The position numbers were made by a program, and so were the translations under genes. A stretch of DNA of 43,833 bases, taken from Acidimicrobiia bacterium. GTDB taxonomy: Bacteria; Acidobacteriota; Vicinamibacteria; Vicinamibacterales; UBA2999. The DNA lies in contig VFZG01000032.1 in NCBI GenBank assembly GCA_016871275.1, positions 1 to 43,833 of the forward strand, written 5' to 3'. The notes beneath the pieces are model-generated. The model was not told where the DNA came from, ran no database searches, and was given only the letters and a program-made list of their open reading frames with translations. Numbering within the stretch: the first letter of the stretch is position 1; every line of letters begins with the position of its first letter. Below, piece after piece: positions 1 to 8,025 of the stretch.

Positions 1-2
1 TG

Positions 3-98
3 GACTATGACTTGGGATATTTTGATGACGACACGTGCCGCCTGGAACCGATCGAGAATCCGTTTTGGCGGAAAGTGTTACCTATGTGCCCGGAATGA
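3..98 (+). pseudogene. IS481-like transposase/integrase, 3' end only
   Basis: An open frame enters from the left edge and stops with TGA at 96-98. It encodes 31 residues that include CRLEPIENPF and KVLPM, which resemble the extreme C-terminus of IS481-type integrase-core transposases (recognition from memory of the family, not from a search). The DDE catalytic domain would lie outside the window, so whether the element is intact cannot be judged. The stop lies inside the first of two end repeats, which is usual for transposases reading into their own terminus. Confidence 0.55.
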
Positions 99-122
99 AA
101 TGGCACCCATGTGACCGGAATG
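77..122. repeat. Two imperfect direct repeats at the transposon end
   Basis: A 21-base unit at 77-97 (beginning GTTACCTATGTGCCCGG) recurs at 102-122 as GGCACCCATGTGACCGG followed by the same AATG. The copies share ATGTG and CCGGAATG and are spaced 25 bases apart. Placed just at the transposase stop, they look like subterminal transposase-binding sites of the IS481-like element. Presence of the outer inverted repeat was not established. Confidence 0.45.
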
Positions 123-136
123 GACCCGGGAATGAA

Positions 137-226
137 TGGCGGAGAGAAAGGGATTCGAACCCTTGGTACGGTTCCCCGTACACACGCTTTCCAAGCGTGC
201 TCCTTCAACCACTCGGACATCTCTCC
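137..226 (-). tRNA. tRNA-Ser(GGA), CCA encoded
   Basis: The reverse strand folds as a class II tRNA. The acceptor stem is GGAGAGA (226-220) with TCTCTCC (147-141). The anticodon loop CTTGGAAAG carries anticodon GGA, which reads UCC and UCU serine codons. There is a long variable arm and a TTCGAATC T-loop. The base after the acceptor stem is G (discriminator G73, the serine identity base), and the genome then encodes CCA (139-137). The IS481-like end lies about 15 bases downstream of the tRNA 3' end. Confidence 0.97.
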
Positions 227-504
227 GTCTTTGGAATCAATAACTTGCGAGCGGCTGCAACCTGATTATTGCACACGTCGCGGACGATTCAGGCGTTGAG
301 TTCTCACCGGTGGGCCTGATCCGATTCAGTGGACGAGTTAATAAAGTCGAGCGTCGTTCGATTTCACACCGTTCAAGGAAAGCCTTGCAGGGGGATCGGC
401 GGCGGTCAGGTCAAGCACGATGCTGACCACCGGAGCCGCCGAGCGCCCCGGTGTCCGGTCATAACAGTCGGTAAGTGCGGCTTTGTCGCAAGCAATTGAA
501 CACT
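227..504. other. Non-coding stretch upstream of tRNA-Ser
   Basis: No coding frame with a plausible start, ribosome binding site or recognisable product was seen. The tRNA promoter should lie at the left end of this stretch, on the minus strand, but no convincing -35/-10 pair was identified by eye. Confidence 0.5.
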
Positions 505-546
505 ACAAAAGAAGAAGCCGCCGAGCAGCACGCCCGCCGGCTTCTA
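505..546 (-). terminator. Rho-independent terminator of the small membrane protein gene
   Basis: On the minus strand AGAAGCCG (546-539) pairs with CGGCTTCT (521-514) around a GC-rich loop and is followed by TTCTTTTG. It lies about 20 bases past the stop of the 565-894 gene, in the orientation expected for ending that transcript. Confidence 0.7.
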
Positions 547-564
547 TTGCCGAAGTGATCGGAA

Positions 565-894
565 CTAAGCCGCTACAAATCTTCGATAGATATTCCTCAG
601 CATGATACAGAGCGCGGCTCCCACGGCAACCGCACCGATATTGGTGACGATTGCAGCCAGATAACTTCCTGCCTCAGGAACAGCGTCGAACGCCTTAGCC
701 ATTACCGGTAGTGCAAGTGCACTCACGATAACTCTGACATGTGCATCCGCCGCATAGCCCCATCCTGCGACGAGACCCAACACGAGCAGAATCACTGCAG
801 CATTCGGAATGTCGACAAACGCACCGACGATGGCGACTGCGAGTCCTAACGCTCCGCCGATACGGTCAACTGTCCACTTTTGTCCCTCAGCCAT
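565..894 (-). CDS. Small hypothetical integral membrane protein (109 aa)
   Basis: The family is not recognised. The protein has three or four hydrophobic segments: about 15-33 (GALGLAVAIVGAFVDI), 33-48, 55-70 and a C-terminal one near 82-100, followed by a basic tail (RNIYRRFVAA). It therefore probably sits in the inner membrane with the C-terminus inside. The start is well supported by AAGGAGG six bases before ATG. The gene begins 46 bases downstream of the TonB-receptor stop on the same strand and ends at a strong terminator, so the two could share a transcript. No catalytic motif is visible, and no function should be assigned. Confidence 0.75.
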   Translation of the reverse strand: MAEGQKWTVDRIGGALGLAVAIVGAFVDIPNAAVILLVLGLVAGWGYAADAHVRVIVSALALPVMAKAFDAVPEAGSYLAAIVTNIGAVAVGAALCIMLRNIYRRFVAA

Positions 895-940
895 AAATCC
901 TCCTTTTTGTAACGAGCAGTACCCATCGTCTCTCTGCGGC

Positions 941-3865
941 CTAGAAGCCCATTCTCACGCTGAACTGCGCCGCCCGCGGCTGGCCGTTGCCGCCACGTAG
1001 CGCCGTAAGGCGTAGAAAATCCGTCGAGCGCCGATCGCCCGTCGGATTGTCGAAGTTCGCCGTGTTGGCGAGGTTGTAAAGTTCGAAGTTTACGTCGTAT
1101 GTCTGGTTCCCGCCTCTGCGGAAGCGATAGCCGAAGCGCATATCGGCCTGATGGAACGACGGCCCTCGTGCGCCGTTGCGGCCGCCTCTGTTGTCGACGC
1201 AGATCGCGTTGACGCCTGTGCCGCAGTACTCACCGGCCGGGACCGGGTCGAACAGGATACCGTTGCGATCGAGATCGAACGTCGTGTCTTCGATCGTGAT
1301 TGGTCTGCCCGTCATCCAACGATAGACGCCGCTGACGTGGAGCCCGCCGGTGCGCGGGATTTCGTAGCGGCCGCTGATCACGAAATTCTGTTTGCGATCG
1401 TTGTCGAGCGGTCCGAAGCTCCGATCGAGCTGCGGATCGGCGCCCACCTGGAGCTGGTTGATGTAGGTCTGGTTGGCTTCGGCGTTGCCGCGCGCATGGC
1501 CGATGGCGTAGGAGACGCGCGCCGCCCAGCCCGCGCTGTAGCGTTTCTCCAGCGAGACGTTCACGCCGTCGAACTGCGAGCTGCCGTCGTTGACGCGCGT
1601 GTACACCGGGTTGCCGAATGGGGTGATGCCAAGCCTGCCGGCGATGCCTTCGAGATCGGTATAGGTGATGGCGCCGGTGCGCGTCGTGTTGACGCGCGTT
1701 CCAGGATTGAGGTTATAGGTGATCAGCTGATTCTGGTTCCAGCTGTGCACGTAGTCGACCGTGGCAGCCATGGTGTTGCGCAGCTGCCGCTCGTAGCCAA
1801 AGGTAAATTGGCTGGTCCGCGGCACGCCGCGGTCGGGATGGTCGATAAAGACGGTGCCGGTGTTGCGGCCGAGCGACCCGGGAGGGAACAGCGCGTTAAC
1901 CAGACTCCGGTTGACCACCGGTCCGTTGACCAGCATCGGATCGGTCGGCAGCCGGCCGGCGCTCGGACCGGCATCGGCGCGATCGGTCGGAAACGCCGCC
2001 ACGAACGAGTCGCTGTAGGTCCCCTGGTTGATGAACGGCGTCGTGGTGATCAGCGTGATCTTGTCGTAGAACAGGCCCCATCCGCCGCGCACCAGCTGGG
2101 TCGACGAGCCGTTGGGCCTCCACGCCAGGCCAATGCGCGGCGAGAGGTTGTTCTTGTCGACCGGGTAGTCGCCCTTGGAGAAATACGGATTGAAACCGTT
2201 CTGCATCGGCGTGGCTTCGATGTCGTAGCGCAGGCCGAGATTGACGGTCAGGTCGCCGATCGCCCATTTGTCCTGCGCAAACAGCACGCCGACGTGCGTC
2301 GGCATGAACGTGGCGCTGGCCGCCGGCACGCGGATGAACAGCCGTTCCGGATAGGTGCGCGGGTTGTTCGGATTGAACGCCAGGTCGGTCGAGAAGGCGA
2401 AGCGGCCGTTCATCTGGCTCTGGTCGGGCAGCTCGATGGTCGAATAGATGTACTGCCCGCCGAACTTGAGGTCGTGTGACCCGCCGAGCTTGTGCGGCAC
2501 GAACCAGGAAAACGAATCGCTGACCTCGTAAGCGCCGTTGATGCGGAACAGCGCGCCGGGGTTCGTACCGTCCGTGAACGTCAGCATGGTCAGCGTTGGC
2601 GGCAACTCCGTCATCGCGATGCCGTTCTGCACTTCCTTCGCCGTGAAGCCGTTCCTCTCCCAGGTATACCCGGCGCGCAGCGTGTTGAAGCGGGTGTTGC
2701 CCAACACTCCGTTCCACATCGCTACCGCGGTGCGGTCGACGTCGTACTCCTGGTCGCGCGCCGACTGCGTGACCCGCCCGGAGATGCGGTCGTAGGTCGG
2801 CGACACTTCCACTAGATACCGCGCGCTCCAGCTGTTCGTGCCGTTGATCTGCTGGTCGAAGCGGATCAGGTGATTCCACAGCTTCATCCGCTGCGTGTTG
2901 CTGTAGTCCAGCTCCGGGCGCGCGGCGAAGGTGTTGCTGCGACCCTCCTCGTAGATCAGCCGATCGAGGCTGTAGAAGAAGTGTGCGCGATCCTTGAGGA
3001 CCGGTCCGCCCAGCGTGCCGCCCCAATCGGTTTGCGAGGTATCGGGCTTCCGCAGGTTGTTCTGCGCCACAAAGAAGTCGCGCGCCGTAATCTTGGCGTC
3101 GGTATAGCTGCCGAACACGCTGCCGCGGAACGCGTTGGTACCCTGTTTGGTGATGGCGTTAATCACGGCGCCGGCGGTGCGGCCGAACTCGGCGTCGTAC
3201 TGGTTGGTCAGCACCTGGAATTCCTGCACCGCCTCGAGCGCCGTCCTGGTCTGACTGCCGCACGAAGAGCCGAGGTAGTCGTCGTTGTTGCCGCCGCCAT
3301 CCACCGAGAAGTTGCCGCTGCGGTTGCTGCCACCGCCGACAATGATGGATTCGCAGGCGAACGACGCGGTCGACGACTGTAACTGGATGCCCGGGGCCAG
3401 CGAGACCGCCTGCAACCAGTTGCGATTGAGGATGGGCAGCGCCTGCAGCTCCTGGTTGTTGATGTTGGTCGCCACCTGGGTCGACGTGACATCGATAATC
3501 GGCGACTCGCCGGTGACGGTGATGTTCTGCTCGAGTGTGCCGATTTCCAGTTTGATCTCAAGAGACAGGCTGCTGCCCACCAGCAGCAGCAGACCTACCC
3601 GCTCGAACTTCCGGAACCCGGCGAGCTCGGCCTCGAAGCGGTACGGCCCTGGCACCAGACCGGTCGCGAAATACGACCCGTCCGCGTTGGTGACGAGGTT
3701 GCGATACACGCCGCTGCCCTCGTGGGTGATGAGAATGCTCACGCCGGGCAGTGCCAGCCCCGACGCATCGATGACCTTCCCCTGGATGGACGACTGTCCT
3801 TGTTGTGCAAACGCCGAACCGGCAAGCACCAGCCCGAAGACCAGTGCCAAGAAGCCACGACGCAT
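941..3865 (-). CDS. TonB-dependent receptor with carboxypeptidase-like regulatory domain (974 aa)
   Basis: Outer-membrane gated importer. Residues 1-20 are a signal peptide ending SAFA. About 25-105 is a carboxypeptidase-regulatory-like beta-sandwich (SIQGKVIDASG at its start). About 115-240 is the plug domain, with the ELQALPILNRN region. The rest is a 22-strand-type beta barrel that ends in the typical terminal phenylalanine (FSVRMGF). The layout matches the very expanded Oar-like/SusC-like receptors of Acidobacteriota, which are often tied to glycan or peptide uptake. The substrate cannot be read from the sequence. No visible TonB box was confirmed. The start is supported by AAAGGGGG upstream of ATG. 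No SusD-like partner or regulator is adjacent. Confidence 0.93.
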   Translation of the reverse strand: MRRGFLALVFGLVLAGSAFAQQGQSSIQGKVIDASGLALPGVSILITHEGSGVYRNLVTNADGSYFATGLVPGPYRFEAELAGFRKFERVGLLLLVGSSLSLEIKLEIGTLEQNITVTGESPIIDVTSTQVATNINNQELQALPILNRNWLQAVSLAPGIQLQSSTASFACESIIVGGGSNRSGNFSVDGGGNNDDYLGSSCGSQTRTALEAVQEFQVLTNQYDAEFGRTAGAVINAITKQGTNAFRGSVFGSYTDAKITARDFFVAQNNLRKPDTSQTDWGGTLGGPVLKDRAHFFYSLDRLIYEEGRSNTFAARPELDYSNTQRMKLWNHLIRFDQQINGTNSWSARYLVEVSPTYDRISGRVTQSARDQEYDVDRTAVAMWNGVLGNTRFNTLRAGYTWERNGFTAKEVQNGIAMTELPPTLTMLTFTDGTNPGALFRINGAYEVSDSFSWFVPHKLGGSHDLKFGGQYIYSTIELPDQSQMNGRFAFSTDLAFNPNNPRTYPERLFIRVPAASATFMPTHVGVLFAQDKWAIGDLTVNLGLRYDIEATPMQNGFNPYFSKGDYPVDKNNLSPRIGLAWRPNGSSTQLVRGGWGLFYDKITLITTTPFINQGTYSDSFVAAFPTDRADAGPSAGRLPTDPMLVNGPVVNRSLVNALFPPGSLGRNTGTVFIDHPDRGVPRTSQFTFGYERQLRNTMAATVDYVHSWNQNQLITYNLNPGTRVNTTRTGAITYTDLEGIAGRLGITPFGNPVYTRVNDGSSQFDGVNVSLEKRYSAGWAARVSYAIGHARGNAEANQTYINQLQVGADPQLDRSFGPLDNDRKQNFVISGRYEIPRTGGLHVSGVYRWMTGRPITIEDTTFDLDRNGILFDPVPAGEYCGTGVNAICVDNRGGRNGARGPSFHQADMRFGYRFRRGGNQTYDVNFELYNLANTANFDNPTGDRRSTDFLRLTALRGGNGQPRAAQFSVRMGF

Positions 3866-4183
3866 AGCTGACCCCCTTTGAACGGGACGACCGCGACAGC
3901 ATTTCTACCCCCGTCGGCGGCGGGGGGTGAACGAGACGACGTTATGAAAGCGGGTTCGAGAATGAGAAAGCGCGCCGCCGGACGTGGAGGTAGGAGGCGC
4001 CGCAGGAAGGCCCGCGCGCCTCACGCCGCTATGCAGCGACTGGATGCGGACACGGGAGCACGGTACGAGGGTAGGGGATGGAAGTCAAGTAGTGGGCGGT
4101 AGAAAGTTGGCGGTTGCCGGTTGAGTTCCACAGGTGCCGGCTGCGGTGCCAAGGGGCACGTCCCCGGGCTGCACCACCCCGCC
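3866..4183. other. Leader and upstream region of the TonB receptor gene
   Basis: No gene was seen. The receptor promoter must lie here on the minus strand. A short GC hairpin (CCCCC 3908-3912 with GGGGG 3922-3926) would form in the leader RNA about 45 bases before the start codon. No regulatory class is recognised. Confidence 0.4.
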
Positions 4184-4410
4184 CTAACGGACCGTGATCC
4201 GGTAGGAGGCGGTCCCGGCGGTCAAGCGTCCCGCAGGCGTCACGCGTTCGTCATCGGCGCAGCGTCCATTGCCGTCAAGATCGACGCAGATGTCCGGTCC
4301 CCTGATGCGGGCACGGCGCACCATCGTCGGTGAAATCTTCGTTGTGGTTGCGATCGATCCAGGCCGCCCGTGCTACCGGAGTCGGCACTGGGATGAGGTG
4401 GCGGGCGACT
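4184..4410 (-). pseudogene. Decayed fragment of a protein with acidic Ca-binding-like repeats
   Basis: On the minus strand one frame reads AWIDRNHNEDFTDDG (about 4370-4325). After a frame change, a second reads CVDLDGNGRCADDERVTP and ends SYRITVR with a stop at 4184-4186. Both are aspartate/asparagine-rich loops of the kind found in GEVED, dockerin-like or thrombospondin type 3-like surface-protein repeats. Upstream, in-frame stops interrupt either frame, so no continuous gene exists. It is interpreted as the 3' remnant of a secreted or surface protein gene. The next stretch up to 4677 shows no further convincing coding. Confidence 0.4.
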
Positions 4411-4677
4411 GCCCGCCGTCACGCTCCGGGCTGCGCGGCGACCGCGAAGGCTCCTTCGAATGGACGCAGGGGATGCGCGAAGGGGTCTTCCCACCCGGCG
4501 GCGCTATCAACGGCCGCGAGACCTGCGAGCTCATCATCGTAGGCGGCATCAGCGGACTGGCGGCCTCACAGGCAATATTGGCTGCGCAAACGCCCCCGGA
4601 GGGCGCACCGTTTGGTGCGGGTTCATAGAAGGCACGTCGTGCGGCTGTCAATACCGCGCTTGCGGGACCCGCACTGC
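4411..4677. other. Non-coding gap downstream of the permease gene
   Basis: Open frames exist on both strands but none has a start with a ribosome binding site or a recognisable product. It may hold further debris of the decayed gene at 4184-4410. No T-rich terminator for the permease operon was found. Confidence 0.4.
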
Positions 4678-6015
4678 TCACTGCTGACGGAATAGCCACA
4701 GGCCCAGCCCCAGCATGCCGCCGACGCCGCCCAGCATCTTGAGTTCGAATACCACGACGTTGCCCACCTCCCCCGTCGGCAGAAATACCGCCGCGATGCC
4801 ACAGGCGGTCACCACCAGACCGATGGCGGCCGACGCACGCACGGGTGCTGACAGATCACGCAGCTGCAGCACTGCCAGAAACACGTAAACGAAGGGCACC
4901 AGGTTGATGACGACCGCGGCGCGCAGCAGCACCTGATACGCCTCGGCCACTGTCGATCCGGCCAGCGAGATCACGGTCAACACCGCAGATACGGCGGCGC
5001 ACACGAGCAGCGCCACATAGGGCGAACCCCAGCGCGGATGCCGGCGACCCAGCACCTCGGGCAAGGCGTGATCGAGACCGGCAACAAAGGGAATGCGGGC
5101 CGGGCCGGCGAACCACGCCGAGGCCGATCCGGCCACAGCAATCGCCATCAGCACCGCCACCGGCGCCACCACCCCGGGCAGGCCGGCCAGCGTCGCCCCT
5201 TGTTCGATGGCCTGCATCACACCCTGCAGGCTGCCCATGTCGCCGGAGGGCACCATGACCAGCAGCGCATCGGCCACCAGCAGATACGCCACCAGTGCCG
5301 TAAGTCCCGTCAGCGCGACGGCTCTCGGCACATCGCGCTCGGGGTGCCTGATGTCATCGGCCATCGTGCTGGCCAGCTCGATACCGATGAAGGCAAAGCA
5401 CATCACCCCCAGCGCCCCCAGCATGTCGGCCGGGGTGCCCGCCACTTCCGGCACCTCGACGGCCACGCCCCGCCGCCGTGCCTCGGCGGCCACAGCTGCC
5501 ACCATCAGTACGGTCGCCAGCCCGCCGATGCCTCCGATGTTGTTGAGCCACTTGCCCACCGACGACCCGCGGATGTTGGCAGCCGTGATGCAGGCCAGCC
5601 ACGTCATCGACACGCCGCCGATGAACACGCGGCTGTCGATGAGCGCCCGCGTGGCGGGACCGCCAGCGTAGGTCAGCACACCGGCCACATAGACGAGCAG
5701 GACCGGCACGTAGAGCAGGCTGTTGGTCCAGTAGCACCACCCGGCGATGAATCCGTGCCTGGCCCCGAAGTGTGCGCGGCACCAGCGATAGACGCCGCCT
5801 TCGCCGGGATAGCGCTGCGACAGCACCAGCACCGCGATGGCTTCAGGAACGAAGAAGGCCAGCCACGCCAGCAGCCACAGGCCCAGTGTGGCCCGGCCGA
5901 AACCGCTGACCGGGGGTACTACGTTGACATTGACAATGGCCACCGTGCCCAGCAGCACCAGGTCCGTCAGACCGAGCGTGCGCCGGGTGCCCCCGATGCC
6001 GTCAGGAGCGGTCAT
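4678..6015 (-). CDS. APC-superfamily amino acid/polyamine permease (445 aa)
   Basis: Inner-membrane transporter, predicted to bring in an amino acid, GABA or a polyamine. The sequence is almost wholly hydrophobic with about 12 transmembrane segments. It opens with the APC-type first helix (LGLTDLVLLGTVAIVNVNVV) and has the GGVYRW turn after helix 2 and the unwound GIELAST segment mid-protein. The start at 6015 (MTAPDGIGG) was chosen because the frame extends upstream into the preceding gene without similarity to the family, and because it leaves a 37-base spacer. It is the last gene of the minus-strand operon headed by the aminotransferase. Its position next to an SpdH-like enzyme and GABA-type enzymes suggests polyamine or GABA uptake; the substrate is an inference. 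Confidence 0.87.
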   Translation of the reverse strand: MTAPDGIGGTRRTLGLTDLVLLGTVAIVNVNVVPPVSGFGRATLGLWLLAWLAFFVPEAIAVLVLSQRYPGEGGVYRWCRAHFGARHGFIAGWCYWTNSLLYVPVLLVYVAGVLTYAGGPATRALIDSRVFIGGVSMTWLACITAANIRGSSVGKWLNNIGGIGGLATVLMVAAVAAEARRRGVAVEVPEVAGTPADMLGALGVMCFAFIGIELASTMADDIRHPERDVPRAVALTGLTALVAYLLVADALLVMVPSGDMGSLQGVMQAIEQGATLAGLPGVVAPVAVLMAIAVAGSASAWFAGPARIPFVAGLDHALPEVLGRRHPRWGSPYVALLVCAAVSAVLTVISLAGSTVAEAYQVLLRAAVVINLVPFVYVFLAVLQLRDLSAPVRASAAIGLVVTACGIAAVFLPTGEVGNVVVFELKMLGGVGGMLGLGLWLFRQQ

Positions 6016-6052
6016 GCCGCACGGTCCCCGTTTCTCACGAGGCGCCGCTGCG

Positions 6053-7978
6053 TCACGTCCGCGCCAGCAGTTCGCGCACGGCGCGGCGTCCGTGGTCGAT
6101 GGCGGCGTCGGTGTATGCGTACGCCGCCGCATCGGAGTTGGCGATGGCGATGCGGCCATGCGGCTGCCGCGCCCGGACGCACGGCGGTTCGGTGCCCTTC
6201 AGCCAGAACTCGTCATCGAGCGAGTTGTACTGGTAGGCATAGCCGTGCGGCCAGCGGTTGACGGTGATGCCCAGCACATCGCGCGCCGACTCGAACCCGC
6301 CCGGCCCCAGCACGCGCTGCAGTTGGTCGCGGATGTCACGCTCGATGGTGTCGAACGAGGTCGCCAGCAGTTCGCGTCGACCGGCCCGGTGCTGCTCACG
6401 CACGGGCAGCCCCGGCTGACAGGCGGCACGCGTCATGTGCAGCACGATCGGCTGCGCCGGATCGGTTTGGTGGCGATAGGTGCCGATGCTCACCGGGAAG
6501 TCGAGATTCACCGACCGGTGCCAGAACCGCGGACTTGTGAAGCGCTGCACACCCAGCGCACGGAACGCCGTCCACTGCCGAATCAGCACGCTCGTGTAGG
6601 CGATGGGCACCTTGATGGCGTAGTCGAGGGCCTCTTTCTGTGCTGCCGGTAGTTCGGGGCAAATCGCCGGGATCACCGAGTGCCAGCACGCCAGCACGAC
6701 CGATCGGGCCCGCACCGTGGACAGCGCGAGGCCCCGCGCCGACTCGGCACCCGCAGGAGCATAGGTGACCTCCACGCGCTGGTCGCCTCCGGTCGGCCCC
6801 GTGTGCCGCACACGCAGCACCGCGCTGTTCAGCCGCAGGCGGCACGGGCGACCGGCGACGTCGAGCTGCGCGTAGTCCGCACGGGCCGTGACGCAGTCTT
6901 CCACGGTCGTCCCCGGCAGAGCGTGCGGCATGAGCCGGCGCACCATCAGCCGCGCGAGCGTGGCGTTTCCATCGGGAAAATGGAAGTAGTAGTCATCGGC
7001 CTCGGGAAACCTGATGGAATCGTGGTTCTGCCCGGGGCCCGCCGCCGGATCGAGGCCCATGCCCTGGAACCCGGGCAGGCCGAGACCGAAGGCATCCTGC
7101 GCAGGGACCGCGTCAAGGCCGACCCCGAAGAGTCCGTGCGTGCGTGTCTGGAAGGGCCACAGCACACCGGCGTCGAGCTTCCAGTGATCCGTCAGGAACT
7201 GCAGATACGTCATGCGCGCCAGCCGCGCCTTCTTTTCGGCCGGCGACAGCCCCGGCATCGGGTCCGGCGTTTCGGTAAAGAGCCGGCCCAGGTCACGCCT
7301 GACGGCGGGCGAGAAGGGAGCTGCCTCGCGGACCGCCGAATCGCGCACATCGCCAATGACCAACTGATCCTTGCCGAAGGTCTCGCGGTCGAAGAATATG
7401 CCACCGCGCAGGCCCATCGACGAGTAGAGCGTGCCGTCGAGGGCACGGCGATAGCTCGACACATCCACGCCGAGCCAGGCCACAAAGGCCTTCGCCTCGG
7501 CACTGTAGGGCGCCGGGCTGTCAATCGACTGCGTGCCGCCATAGCCGATGAGGCGCCGACCGCCGGCCGTGAATTCGTTGCGCCGCGCGTGGCCGCCGAA
7601 GTCGTCGTGATTCTCAATCAGCAGGATGCGTGCATCCGGCCTCGCCTCGCGGTAGGTGATGGCGGCCGTCAGTCCGCTGAGGCCTGCGCCCACGATCACG
7701 AGGTCGTACTCTTCGCCCGTGGACACGGGCGTGCCGGCGGCCTCCCAGAAGCGTCCGTCGCGCAGCGCATGCAGCGTCTCGAACGAGCCGGCGTGCGAGC
7801 CCCGCAGCCCGGTGCGGGCGGGCGGGTACGGCGCGTCCTGCGCCAGCAGGTCGGCCACGCCGGGCGGCAGCGAGAGCGACGCCGCCGTCGCCCCGACACC
7901 AACCGCCATGCCGTTGATGAAGTCGCGACGTGTCACGGGGACGTGCATGCCGAGGTGACGATCGTCGGAGTTGGCCAT
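6053..7978 (-). CDS. spdH: Spermidine dehydrogenase-like FAD oxidoreductase, Tat-exported (641 aa)
   Basis: Predicted to oxidise the secondary amine of spermidine, or a related polyamine, to an aminoaldehyde plus a diamine. The N-terminus carries a twin-arginine motif (TRRDF, 16-20) followed by a hydrophobic stretch, so export by Tat is likely. The dinucleotide-binding motif YDLVIVGAGLSG spans 91-102, followed by the second FAD contact FGGHARRNEF. The opening LGM...TRRDF...GLRGSH.GSFE layout matches my recollection of Pseudomonas SpdH. ATG at 7978 was chosen because earlier in-frame starts lie inside the next gene. It sits in the polyamine/GABA operon with 37- and 47-base spacers. Other flavin amine oxidases remain possible. 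Confidence 0.8.
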   Translation of the reverse strand: MANSDDRHLGMHVPVTRRDFINGMAVGVGATAASLSLPPGVADLLAQDAPYPPARTGLRGSHAGSFETLHALRDGRFWEAAGTPVSTGEEYDLVIVGAGLSGLTAAITYREARPDARILLIENHDDFGGHARRNEFTAGGRRLIGYGGTQSIDSPAPYSAEAKAFVAWLGVDVSSYRRALDGTLYSSMGLRGGIFFDRETFGKDQLVIGDVRDSAVREAAPFSPAVRRDLGRLFTETPDPMPGLSPAEKKARLARMTYLQFLTDHWKLDAGVLWPFQTRTHGLFGVGLDAVPAQDAFGLGLPGFQGMGLDPAAGPGQNHDSIRFPEADDYYFHFPDGNATLARLMVRRLMPHALPGTTVEDCVTARADYAQLDVAGRPCRLRLNSAVLRVRHTGPTGGDQRVEVTYAPAGAESARGLALSTVRARSVVLACWHSVIPAICPELPAAQKEALDYAIKVPIAYTSVLIRQWTAFRALGVQRFTSPRFWHRSVNLDFPVSIGTYRHQTDPAQPIVLHMTRAACQPGLPVREQHRAGRRELLATSFDTIERDIRDQLQRVLGPGGFESARDVLGITVNRWPHGYAYQYNSLDDEFWLKGTEPPCVRARQPHGRIAIANSDAAAYAYTDAAIDHGRRAVRELLART

Positions 7979-8025
7979 GGCCGGCAGTATAGACCGCGCG
8001 GCAACTCCGATGGCAACCACCCGGG

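Noticed and set aside
1151-2479. Long plus-strand open frame (442 codons) opposite the TonB receptor
   Set aside because: Antisense shadow: Arg/Val/Asp/Ala-biased composition, no ribosome binding site, and the opposite strand encodes an unmistakable receptor.
3907-3928. GC hairpin in the TonB receptor leader as a possible riboswitch
   Set aside because: Only a five-pair G/C stem with no conserved riboswitch core; not distinguishable from chance in GC-rich DNA.
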